The notes under the pieces: generated by a model
Told to the model about the DNA's origin: nothing
Seen by the model: only the letters and a program-made list of their open reading frames with translations
The model's database searches: none
Shown: piece after piece, positions 9,362 to 17,161 of the stretch
Layout of the letters: every line of letters begins with the position of its first letter
Position numbering within the stretch: position 1 is the stretch's first letter
Made by a program: the position numbers and the translations under genes
Source of the DNA: Ascidiaceihabitans sp034111945
Lineage (GTDB): Bacteria; Pseudomonadota; Alphaproteobacteria; Rhodobacterales; Rhodobacteraceae
NCBI GenBank assembly: GCA_047626725.1
Contig: JBLHSG010000004.1
Location: forward strand, 1-64,000
DNA length: 64,000 bases
Reading direction: 5' to 3'

Positions 9362-9787
9362 CTATTTTTGGCAATATCCAAGGTATGAATTTTGTGCCTT
9401 TAGCCTGCCTTCAATCGCAAACCCCAATGGGTTGTCCTGCGTTCCAGGGTCGTTGTGAATGCGCAGCATAAGGCTGCGATTGAAATCTTGAGCGCTAGAT
9501 TTATTCGCGCGGCCCACCGGATTGTTAGCCCGAAAATTCACTGCGATATCTTGCCAATTTGTGCCGTCGAAATAGATTTCAGCGCGGTCATCAACTCGAA
9601 TACGCGTGATGTCGTAGCTGGCTTGTTGTTGTCCGCACGAACAAAATTGCACCGAGAAATCATAACTTGTTTCGCCTTTGGCAACGCCCCGTCCTGCGTC
9701 TTGCCAAGCGGAAAACCATCGCATTGCGCCATCCCAATTTGGGGAACGGTTGTGGACAACATCAACAGCGCGTTGACCGCTTGGCAT
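9362..9787 (-). CDS. C-terminal domain cut off from the SH3 protein
   Basis: This frame has 141 residues if translation starts at the ATG at 9787. The frame is open further upstream to 9889, is protein-like there (DQICATYP, VALSDPQLW) and has no usable start codon in that stretch. It is in exactly the same phase as the SH3-domain gene and is separated from it only by that gene's TAA stop (9890-9892). The segment contains paired Cys (VQFCSCGQQQ), a strand-rich core (ITRIRVDDRAEIYFDG) and a C-terminal Cys. I do not recognise the fold. It is most simply the second domain of one longer protein interrupted by a nonsense codon. Restart at 9787 would make it a separate, non-secreted product. Confidence 0.5.
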   Translation of the reverse strand: MPSGQRAVDVVHNRSPNWDGAMRWFSAWQDAGRGVAKGETSYDFSVQFCSCGQQQASYDITRIRVDDRAEIYFDGTNWQDIAVNFRANNPVGRANKSSAQDFNRSLMLRIHNDPGTQDNPLGFAIEGRLKAQNSYLGYCQK

Positions 9788-9889
9788 CCGCCACAGTTGC
9801 GGATCAGAAAGCGCGACACTTACCTGTGGGTACGTCGCGCAAATTTGGTCGTGTTGCGTTTTGCTTGCACCGCTTCCAGCACCAACATT

Positions 9890-10258
9890 TTAACCGCTTT
9901 CAAAGTTGTCGTTAGCACCTTCATCGGCGAGGTAACGGGCATTCACCCATCCTTCTTTGCGACCGCGAAAAGACACAAGACACCAGCGCGCCGCAGCATC
10001 GACAGCCCGTCTATCCGCAGCAGAAAGTCGTTGGTATTTCTGCACGCTAAGTGTCGGCACGCAGACGACGGTTTTTACATCCCGGGCATCATGCGCCAAA
10101 CGTCCGGTTTTAGGATACGACACCCCTGGCCCCGCACGTGCGCTAAGCGTGTCGTTTGACGCCACACCGGTCACGTACCAACTGTTCTGGTTGTTCGTCT
10201 CAGCATAGACCATATGTGAGACTAATAGTCCTAAAACGATACAAAATGCACGCAGCAT
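9890..10258 (-). CDS. Secreted SH3-like domain protein
   Basis: This 122-residue protein starts at the ATG at 10258, with GGGAG about ten bases upstream. Residues 1-20 form a signal peptide ending in VYA. Then comes an SH3b-like domain: NSWYVTGVASNDTLSARAGPG, then YPKTGRLAHDARDVK, and finally WCLVSFRGRKEGWVNARYL. This pattern is found in bacterial SH3 domains that bind cell-wall peptides. The frame ends at a TAA, but coding-like sequence continues in the same phase for another 176 codons. The mature protein may therefore have been two-domain in an ancestor. The gene has its own upstream palindrome. Confidence 0.75.
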   Translation of the reverse strand: MLRAFCIVLGLLVSHMVYAETNNQNSWYVTGVASNDTLSARAGPGVSYPKTGRLAHDARDVKTVVCVPTLSVQKYQRLSAADRRAVDAAARWCLVSFRGRKEGWVNARYLADEGANDNFESG

Positions 10259-10307
10259 AACACTACTCCCTTTATGAAACGGTCCCATACACGGGGCGTC
10301 GAAACTA

Positions 10308-10323
10308 TCACCAAAACTGGTGA
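10308..10323 (-). promoter_or_regulatory. Palindromic operator candidate B
   Basis: TCACCAAAACTGGTGA has perfect six-base arms and a four-base spacer, and lies 50 bases upstream of the SH3-protein start. It matches candidate A at 9305-9320 in the arms, the AxAC spacer and the flanks. Together they give the consensus TCACCnArACnGGTGA. Confidence 0.55.
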
Positions 10324-10334
10324 AAATATCGGAT

Positions 10335-11153
10335 TTAGGGGAGTAAAAGTTGCGGCGATACCGATTGCAAAGCAAGCCATCGTCCAGCAATTTTGTGCTC
10401 AAAAGGGGATAATTCTGCGATGATTGTACCCTGCACAACGTCTGCCAAATCCGCGTATGAAGCGACGCCTTTGGCAATTGCTGCGTGGTATTCAACACTG
10501 TTGATTTGGGCGAATCCAGCCTGCTGCAAAGACGTGCGGAACACATCAAATGATTGCCCCAAGGCACCATTGTCGATCGGCAATTCATCGAGTTGATTAA
10601 CCACAACGGAATGCACAGCGGGGGCCAGATGAACCATCAAATCAGTCAGATTTTTATACGCTTCATTGGCTAGGAATATCCGCCGAAACGGTCCTGCGTC
10701 ACCCAAGTTATCAAGATTTCCAGACAGCTCAACGAAATTCGAAAGCGCCGACGCCGCATGTAAATCATGCTTGCCTGAAATGCCCAATCCATGCACAGAA
10801 TTTTGCGCAGCCATCGCGTGATCTGTGGCGAAAACCAAGTTGTCATCCAATGTCTGGAACAATCGCTGATGCGCGGCAAGCACGCCTTGAAACGCGTACC
10901 TATAGGTTTGACTGTCACCTTGGCTTAGTGTTTCGCCCGCGGCCACCCGATCAAAAAGATCACGTTGCGGGTGGTCTGATGCCGCAAGGTTATGGGGAAC
11001 TTCGATTGATCCATAGACAAACAATGCCGCCGCGCGTTTGTCCAAATCCGCTTTGGAAAACGGCGTTGCGTCCTGCGCGGCAATCGTAATGACCAAAGCC
11101 AGCGCACCTAAAAAAACCACACCCAAAACACTGCGCAACGCCCATTTGAACAT
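10335..11153 (-). CDS. Membrane-anchored protein of unknown function
   Basis: This 272-residue protein starts at the ATG at 11153, which overlaps the TGA of the preceding gene by one base. A GTG one codon earlier is also possible. A single hydrophobic segment at residues 5-27 acts as a signal anchor. The rest is mostly alpha-helical and probably periplasmic, with no cysteines after the anchor and no catalytic motif that I recognise. The family is unknown to me. Translational coupling to the peptidoglycan-binding-like protein suggests that the two act together at the envelope. Confidence 0.65.
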   Translation of the reverse strand: MFKWALRSVLGVVFLGALALVITIAAQDATPFSKADLDKRAAALFVYGSIEVPHNLAASDHPQRDLFDRVAAGETLSQGDSQTYRYAFQGVLAAHQRLFQTLDDNLVFATDHAMAAQNSVHGLGISGKHDLHAASALSNFVELSGNLDNLGDAGPFRRIFLANEAYKNLTDLMVHLAPAVHSVVVNQLDELPIDNGALGQSFDVFRTSLQQAGFAQINSVEYHAAIAKGVASYADLADVVQGTIIAELSPFEHKIAGRWLALQSVSPQLLLP

Positions 11154-12442
11154 CACGGTTCTTTCGATCCTGGCAGGGACAAGTTAACGCTGACGCACCC
11201 TACTCCGGGCAATGCTGGCAGCCCTGTTTTACACCCACATCTGCTCGCCGATAATTTTCGCATCCCTTCATAGCGGCACGCGCATTCGGACCCACGTTGG
11301 ACGGTGCTGTTTCGGTCACAAACCAATGCTTTGGACACCGGTGCTTTTGCCTTTGGTTCTTTGCGTTCGACACATGAACCGCCGCTCGCGACTGTCCCTT
11401 TTGGACAGGCACAAGACCGCGCGTTCAGGCGTACCATATTGCGCAGGCGACACTGGCACGTATCATCGCGTTGCACGGTCGATCGCGTATCACAAACCAA
11501 CGGCGGTTTAGGAATGCGCGCGGTGGCACACATGCGATTGTTTTCCATGTTCGCATCGGCATAGTCGCCTACACCCAGCAGCGTCATCGCAGCTGGCGGC
11601 AACAGGTCGTCCTGAGTAATTCCGGCGGATGATTTCATTTTCGACAAGGCTGAGCGGGTGGCGGGGCCAATCAAACCGTCCACCGCACCAACGTTAAAAC
11701 CTTGCGCATTCAACGCTGCCTGCAATGCCATTGCCCGCAACTTAGGCTCAGCCCCAACACCAATTTCCGCACACACTTCAAACGTACCTTCGGGTTGGGA
11801 CGTGGGTATCTTGAAAACAATGTTAGTCTTGGGCGGGCTTTGCCAGTCGCACAACGTCGCGCCAGCCGTCGACGAACAGGTGACATTACTGTCTGTTTGA
11901 ACGTCTCTAACGATGGCCGGCGTTGTAGTAAACGAGACTTGGGTATCAGGCTGCACATCCCCCGTCAGCGTCGCAACACCGGTACACGCACCATCACGAC
12001 AGGTGTCTGACAACGTCAAAGTGATCCCGATATCAGGCAGTGTTTCCGCCGTAATTTGGGTTTGCGGAACATCGTCTACAGGCGCGCACAAATCCGCAAT
12101 TTCGATGTGTTGATTGCTAAAACAGCACGCGCTTTCGCTGGCCACCCCATCGCCTTCTAACCCTACAATCGCCAAGCTGATTGGCCGGTTTCCAGTTGGC
12201 AATGTCACGCTTTGCCCTGACTTTAACAGGATCGCCTGATCGCCGGTAATGCCACCTAGATTCTGCGAGGTCAGCGCGAAGCTGCGGGAACCGTCGTTAG
12301 AAATCGAGGGCCGCAATGTGATCGCCTCCGCCACTCCGGCATTGCACATGGCCTCGATGCGTAACGGCGGACAGTTCTGCGTCGCGTCTGCAAACAACGG
12401 GCTACCCACACAGGTTGCAAGCAGGGCTAACCCCTTGACCAT
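11153..12442 (-). CDS. Secreted protein, peptidoglycan-binding-like and Cys-rich
   Basis: This 429-residue protein starts at the ATG at 12442. Longer starts would run into the divergent cytochrome gene. A signal peptide (residues 1-17, ending LFADA) is followed by a module with Cys24 and a CC at 106-107, a DUF11-like beta domain with Cys pairs (about 130-235, ending VCAEIG), and a peptidoglycan_binding_1-like helical domain (about 240-300, VDGLIGPATRSALSKM). Two copies of a six-Cys module with CDTRSTVQR and CDRNSTVQR cores form the C-terminus. The order of its last three parts copies the C-terminus of the giant protein, so the two probably share ancestry and location. It is likely to associate with the cell wall. 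It is first in an operon with the anchored protein at 10335. Confidence 0.75.
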   Translation of the reverse strand: MVKGLALLATCVGSPLFADATQNCPPLRIEAMCNAGVAEAITLRPSISNDGSRSFALTSQNLGGITGDQAILLKSGQSVTLPTGNRPISLAIVGLEGDGVASESACCFSNQHIEIADLCAPVDDVPQTQITAETLPDIGITLTLSDTCRDGACTGVATLTGDVQPDTQVSFTTTPAIVRDVQTDSNVTCSSTAGATLCDWQSPPKTNIVFKIPTSQPEGTFEVCAEIGVGAEPKLRAMALQAALNAQGFNVGAVDGLIGPATRSALSKMKSSAGITQDDLLPPAAMTLLGVGDYADANMENNRMCATARIPKPPLVCDTRSTVQRDDTCQCRLRNMVRLNARSCACPKGTVASGGSCVERKEPKAKAPVSKALVCDRNSTVQRGSECACRYEGMRKLSASRCGCKTGLPALPGVGCVSVNLSLPGSKEP

Positions 12443-12494
12443 ACAGCGTAGGTTTCCGATGATATCGGTTAATTCGTTAAAAGGGTTTCCCCAA
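12443..12494. promoter_or_regulatory. Short divergent promoter region
   Basis: Only 52 bases separate the start codons of the peptidoglycan-binding-like protein (minus) and the di-haem cytochrome (plus). A small palindrome, CCGATGATATCGG (12456-12468), sits near the centre and could bind a shared regulator. I see no clear -35/-10 pair. Confidence 0.35.
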
Positions 12495-14483
12495 ATGCGC
12501 TTCATTTTATCCATCACGCTCAGTCTTGCCGCGATTTTCACAGCGGGTCAAACACGGGCGTGCGATAGCTACGGCGCACAAGGATTAGAGCAACAGTGGG
12601 ACGCGTCGGCCAAGGCGTATTGGTACGAGGAAAGTCAGGGTTCCCGCTTGATGCTGGACAGTTGGTATCGTGCTTTGCAGCTTGGCGATACGGGCACATC
12701 TTTTGCCGATCGTGAAAACCTGGAACAATACGGATTTTCGTTTTGTGACAAAGACAGCGCTGACCCCATCGGTTTTGTACTAGATAGCGATGACGTACGC
12801 GCGCCCGCAATCGGGTTAAACTGCGCGGCTTGTCACACCGGATCGTTGTTCAAAGATGGTCAAGAATTCACCGTGCATGGCGGTCAAGCGATGATGGACC
12901 TTCAGGGTTTTACCCAAGGTTTATTCACATCCGCTGCGGCAACTTTTCGGGATGGGGCACCAACATTTGGCGATGCAGGGCAATCTGTTGGGCCAAAATG
13001 GGCAGCGTTTTCGGCTGCTGTAATTGGCCCCGATCCTAGCAAAGAATCCAGTGATGCGCTGTATCTTGAACTGGCAGAATGGCTTCAGTATCGTAGCAAA
13101 ATTCAGGCCAGCATTGATGAAGGCGGCGCATGGGGCCATGGGCGCCAAGACGCTGTGCAAGTTATTTTGAACACCATGGCAACGCTATCGGGACCACGCG
13201 CAGACGATGTTTTGCCCGCTTCAACCGCACCGGTTTCGATTCCGCATGTCTGGAATGCGCCGCGATCCGAACGGGTGCAATGGAACGGATCAGCATCCAA
13301 ATCACGCGACATCGGGCTGGTCGGAGAACTGAGCGCCGGGGCCTTGATCCGCAACATTTCAGAAGTGATCGGTGTGTTTGGCGACATCAAACTGCCTGAT
13401 GACGCGGACCTTGCCGACATTGATTTCCCCGGCGTCGAAACATCTGTTCGTTTGGGCAACATCGTTCGAATGGAACGGGCGTTAAACGTCCTGACTGCAC
13501 CGCAATGGCCAGACGCATTTGGCCCCGTTGATCGCACCAGCAACGACTACATCGCGGGGGCGGCATTGTACGGTGCGCACTGTGCGGCATGTCACAGCGT
13601 TCTGGACCGATCCAAACCCCAAGAACCTATTTTGGACGCGACAGACACCCCCGTTACATCCGGTCCGTTTGTGCGGGTTATTCCTGCATTTGCGATGGCT
13701 GGCACAACGGGAATTACCGTGGATACCGACCCGATGATGGCGTGTAATGCGTTGACCCATTCCTCGTGGACCGGCAAATTCGAAGCCTACACAAACACAT
13801 TTGACGCCGTCAAAACTTACACCACACAGGGCCTTTCCAACGTAACCCTAAATCGGTTCGAACCTGGTACAGAAACCCTTCGCCTGATCGAAGACATCTC
13901 GCTTCGGATCGTTTATGAAAAACGGCGCGAGTTGGCCAAACTTCAACTGGACGATTTGGCAAGCACGTCAGCTATGCTGTTTTCTGCGTTGATGTCCGGC
14001 ACTGTTCCAACCGAAGGCGGCAACTGGATTATTGGCCAAAACGCGGCCGAGGCCGACAGCCCGCGCCCCTCAACACATCACCTGACAACAATTGAAGACG
14101 TGCGATCCGCCTGTGCAGAAATCGTCGCAGAGCAGGTAAAACGCAACCCCACAGACACCGCGCTGCCCGCCTACAAAGCAGGTCCTTTGGCTGGTATTTT
14201 CGCCTCGCCGCCATACTTTCATAACGGGTCGGTCCCAACGCTGTATGACATCTTGTCACCAGACACGCGCCCAGACAGTTTTGTGGTCGGTGCTGTAATT
14301 TACGATACAGAAAAAATGGGGCTAGGCACCGCGTTAGACACTGGAGCGACGTCAATTTTCATGGCGCGTAATCCGGATGGCACGTTCATTCCCGGCAATT
14401 CAAACATCGGCCACGTGTTCCCTGCTCAAGGGTTAAACGAGGTCGAGAAAGTGCAGATTTTGACCTACTTAAAGGGTCTATAA
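12495..14483 (+). CDS. RoxA-like di-haem cytochrome c / peroxidase
   Basis: This 662-residue protein starts at the ATG at 12495. An upstream open extension to 12249 would cross the divergent gene and bury the signal peptide, so I rejected it. Residues 1-23 are a Sec signal peptide. Two c-type haem sites are present: CAACH at 110-114 and CAACH at 363-367. A late PYFHNGSVPTL motif is typical of the MauG/CcpA/RoxA superfamily. The N-terminal segment with YEESQGSRLMLDSWYRAL and the overall length match RoxA-type proteins (about 680 residues) better than ordinary 330-residue cytochrome c peroxidases. RoxA cleaves polyisoprene with oxygen. Whether this protein cleaves a polymer, reduces peroxide or modifies a protein is unknown. 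It is periplasmic or secreted and sits among surface-protein genes. Confidence 0.75.
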   Translation: MRFILSITLSLAAIFTAGQTRACDSYGAQGLEQQWDASAKAYWYEESQGSRLMLDSWYRALQLGDTGTSFADRENLEQYGFSFCDKDSADPIGFVLDSDDVRAPAIGLNCAACHTGSLFKDGQEFTVHGGQAMMDLQGFTQGLFTSAAATFRDGAPTFGDAGQSVGPKWAAFSAAVIGPDPSKESSDALYLELAEWLQYRSKIQASIDEGGAWGHGRQDAVQVILNTMATLSGPRADDVLPASTAPVSIPHVWNAPRSERVQWNGSASKSRDIGLVGELSAGALIRNISEVIGVFGDIKLPDDADLADIDFPGVETSVRLGNIVRMERALNVLTAPQWPDAFGPVDRTSNDYIAGAALYGAHCAACHSVLDRSKPQEPILDATDTPVTSGPFVRVIPAFAMAGTTGITVDTDPMMACNALTHSSWTGKFEAYTNTFDAVKTYTTQGLSNVTLNRFEPGTETLRLIEDISLRIVYEKRRELAKLQLDDLASTSAMLFSALMSGTVPTEGGNWIIGQNAAEADSPRPSTHHLTTIEDVRSACAEIVAEQVKRNPTDTALPAYKAGPLAGIFASPPYFHNGSVPTLYDILSPDTRPDSFVVGAVIYDTEKMGLGTALDTGATSIFMARNPDGTFIPGNSNIGHVFPAQGLNEVEKVQILTYLKGL

Positions 14484-15632
14484 AACAAGATCTGGGTACA
14501 GCGCGGAAGAGGATAAACTGACCGCAACGCGCACCAGCTCCGTGCGGTTTCGACTGCCTGATTTACGCAGCAATGCCTTAAGTTGCGAATTCACTGTCTC
14601 GACTGTGCGCCCGCGTTCCTCTGCGATTTCAACGTTTGTGCGCCCTCGCACGACCAGTTCGAGAACTGATTTTTCAGACTTTGAAAGCGGGAAATACTTG
14701 GCAATCGCATCAGCATTTATCGTGTGACTTTGGCCGCTGTCCAACGCCGTTACAACATAGGTTTCGCCGCCTAACTTGTCCGTTTCTGTGTGCTGCGTCG
14801 TTGGTGAAATTTCCAAAAACACACCAAATCCTGCGTCTTTAGACGGTAGAAAAACCGCCTCCTTGCGCGGGCGTGTACCACGTTTCCCGTGGGCCTCTAG
14901 GCCGGTCAACATTTCGCGCATTTCGTTTGGTAGTTTTTCAACACTCAGCCCGGTTGCACCGCGAGACAGCAGATTAAATTGCTCTGCGATCCGCATGAAT
15001 TCTGGGTTCGCTGATAGCAGTTCCTTACCTTTAGAAACGATCGCCACACCAAACGGCAACCGACCAAGGACGGCAGTTTTCGCCTCGATTTCTTGTTTTT
15101 GACTGTGCAAAACACGTCCGATCGACAACGCCTTGGCGACGTGTGGCAAGATCGTTTCGACCCAAAGCAATTTATCCTGACCAATAGGCCCACTTGCCTT
15201 GGTAAATTGCAGCGCAAAGCGGTCCATCGATGTCGTTTCTTTTGAAAGCAAAGCACCAGCGCGATAGTGAATTCCCATCTCCATCATCGCCTGCACATTG
15301 GACTGCGTCTCTAGCCCCTCGCGGGTCTGCGCCAGCGCATCACACCGGATCAAATTCACCTCGTCCCCATCCGAAGACAGACGGGCAAATTTGGCCTGAT
15401 CTACAACTTCGAAATCATTGTGTTTACCCGCGTAGTGCCGCGCGACATTCGGATCATACACCGACGAACATGTGTATAGCCCGACGCGTTCGCCATGGAT
15501 CGTGTGGCAGCTGTCAAAAATCATCCCACCAAACGCATTCGCTCGCTCTGCGATGTCTTGCAACGTGTCCGCCCATTGCTCTGGCTTGGACGCGCAGTCG
15601 TAGATCCTTGCAATCAATTCGCTGTCTTGCAT
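14478..15632 (-). CDS. LuxR-type transcriptional regulator
   Basis: This 384-residue protein starts at the ATG at 15632. The C-terminus (about 315-375) is a LuxR/FixJ helix-turn-helix: FPLSKSEKSVLELVVRGRTN, then ERGRTVETVNSQLKALLRKS. The N-terminal about 190 residues are an unassigned sensory region without the conserved residues of acyl-homoserine-lactone binding. A possible PAS-like segment follows (about 190-300). Its 3' end overlaps the convergent cytochrome gene by six bases. It is divergent from the subtilase gene with 81 bases between. By position it is the likely regulator of the surface-protein block, and its site could be the palindrome at 9305 and 10308. This is untested. Confidence 0.8.
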   Translation of the reverse strand: MQDSELIARIYDCASKPEQWADTLQDIAERANAFGGMIFDSCHTIHGERVGLYTCSSVYDPNVARHYAGKHNDFEVVDQAKFARLSSDGDEVNLIRCDALAQTREGLETQSNVQAMMEMGIHYRAGALLSKETTSMDRFALQFTKASGPIGQDKLLWVETILPHVAKALSIGRVLHSQKQEIEAKTAVLGRLPFGVAIVSKGKELLSANPEFMRIAEQFNLLSRGATGLSVEKLPNEMREMLTGLEAHGKRGTRPRKEAVFLPSKDAGFGVFLEISPTTQHTETDKLGGETYVVTALDSGQSHTINADAIAKYFPLSKSEKSVLELVVRGRTNVEIAEERGRTVETVNSQLKALLRKSGSRNRTELVRVAVSLSSSALYPDLVL

Positions 15633-15713
15633 TTTGGCGACACCATCTCTCGCGATTGTTGAACGAACCTCTAGTCACTTTGACTCTCATTCGAAACACT
15701 GCATGCTCGTGTA

Positions 15714-17156
15714 ATGAGATTACACTTTATGCCACGTTGTTATGCAATATCAAGTATTTCGCCTTTGCTGGCGGTCGGCTTTTGGGTCGCGTTTAGCACG
15801 TTTACCAACGCACAAACGGCTTTGGAAAAACAACTGCTGTCCGAGAACGCGGCATTGCACGCAAACGTTGCACAACTGCGCGTTGAACTGGCCGCGAAAA
15901 ACACCTGTAGTGCCGCGTCGCCCATCACTGATCCGCTTGCGCCGACCCTTTTGCGAAAGCTGTCTGTTGTGTCGAATGCTTTGACTGTTGCGCGATATAA
16001 TAGCGGCCAGCGCGACGTTATTTTGCCCGACAGTTTGCTTCAAGCCGAGGTTCCGGCCCAGTATATTTTGGTCCTGAATGACGACGACGCAACACTCGAT
16101 GATCCGGCGTCTGTTGCGGCTGCTTATGGCTTGCCAGTATCGGCAATTCGGTACGTTTATTCACGTGTCCTGACCGGTTTTGCAGCCAATATGTCAGAGG
16201 CGGATCGAACCCGTCTAGAGGCTGATCCACGCGTATCCAGAATCGTGCGTGACGGGTATATTTTTGCGACGCAATCAGGTGCATCTAGCAGTGATCCGGT
16301 GGGTCAAACCGTAGTAGCGACCGCTACAACGCCGTTGGTTGACCCGGTCGATGTTTACGTTTTTGACAGTGGCATTCGCGCCGCACACATCGCGCTGCAG
16401 GGTCGTGTTGGGTCCGGTTTCACCAGCTTTCGCAACGGCATCGGGACCGAAGATTGCAACGGTCATGGCACCCATATCGCAGCGACCATCGGCGGGCGTG
16501 TTTATGGCCAAACCGATCAGGCGCGGCTGATTTCGGTCAAGGTGTTGGACAACGCAAATTACGGCGATGTTTCGACCCTAATTGCCGGTGTCGAATGGGT
16601 GCTTGAGCAACCAAGCCAGCATCGTTTGGTGAACATGAGCCTGACACGAAAAGAGCTGGCCCCACCGGCGGAATCACTGCTTGATCTTGCTGTCATGGCG
16701 CTGATCGACGACGGTGTGCCGGTTATCGTCGCGGCAGGAAATTCCCGTTCAAATGCGCGCCATTATTCGCCAGCGCGCGTGCCCGATGCCATCACGGTTG
16801 GTGCCTTGGATGGTGAAAAAATCGCGGCGACGTCCAACAGCGGCACAGTGATCGATCTGTACACCCAAGGCGAAAATATACTGTCCGCCGCAATCGGTGA
16901 TACGTGTGGGCAAGTCACGATGTCAGGCACATCGATGGCCGCGGCCCGCGTGGCTGGACGTGCATCCAGACTGATGGCGGACGGTGTCGCACCGAACGAT
17001 ATTGATGCCGCGTTAAAAGCGTCTGCCCAGCGCGTTGAAACCGGAAATTTCACCGGTGAAACGGCGCGCCTTGTTCTTGATACGGGTGGCGCAGGCGAAC
17101 AGGTAAATCCGCTATGCCCACACATTGCCGCACCGCTGGTTCCACCCACAAAATGA
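15714..17156 (+). CDS. Subtilisin-like serine protease (S8)
   Basis: This protein has 480 residues; an alternative ATG lies five codons in. It has a signal peptide (about 1-34), a short predicted coiled coil (about 36-62, LLSENAALHANVAQLRVELA), an I9-type propeptide (about 105-185, QYILVLNDDDAT and ADPRVSRIVRDG) and a catalytic S8 domain. The triad is visible: Asp218 in VFDSGIRAAH, His251 in CNGHGTHIAA and Ser407 in SGTSMAAARVAG. The oxyanion-hole Asn is in VAAGNSRS. The order fits a secreted, self-activating protease of about 28 kDa mature size. Next to large secreted Cys-rich proteins it may process them, but that is inference from position only. It converges with the BKACE gene five bases downstream. 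Confidence 0.88.
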   Translation: MRLHFMPRCYAISSISPLLAVGFWVAFSTFTNAQTALEKQLLSENAALHANVAQLRVELAAKNTCSAASPITDPLAPTLLRKLSVVSNALTVARYNSGQRDVILPDSLLQAEVPAQYILVLNDDDATLDDPASVAAAYGLPVSAIRYVYSRVLTGFAANMSEADRTRLEADPRVSRIVRDGYIFATQSGASSSDPVGQTVVATATTPLVDPVDVYVFDSGIRAAHIALQGRVGSGFTSFRNGIGTEDCNGHGTHIAATIGGRVYGQTDQARLISVKVLDNANYGDVSTLIAGVEWVLEQPSQHRLVNMSLTRKELAPPAESLLDLAVMALIDDGVPVIVAAGNSRSNARHYSPARVPDAITVGALDGEKIAATSNSGTVIDLYTQGENILSAAIGDTCGQVTMSGTSMAAARVAGRASRLMADGVAPNDIDAALKASAQRVETGNFTGETARLVLDTGGAGEQVNPLCPHIAAPLVPPTK

Positions 17157-17161
17157 TCTGT

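Noticed and set aside
12249..12494. N-terminal extension of the di-haem cytochrome to 12249
   Set aside because: It would place 82 residues before the signal peptide and cross the divergent gene; the ATG at 12495 gives a normal export signal.
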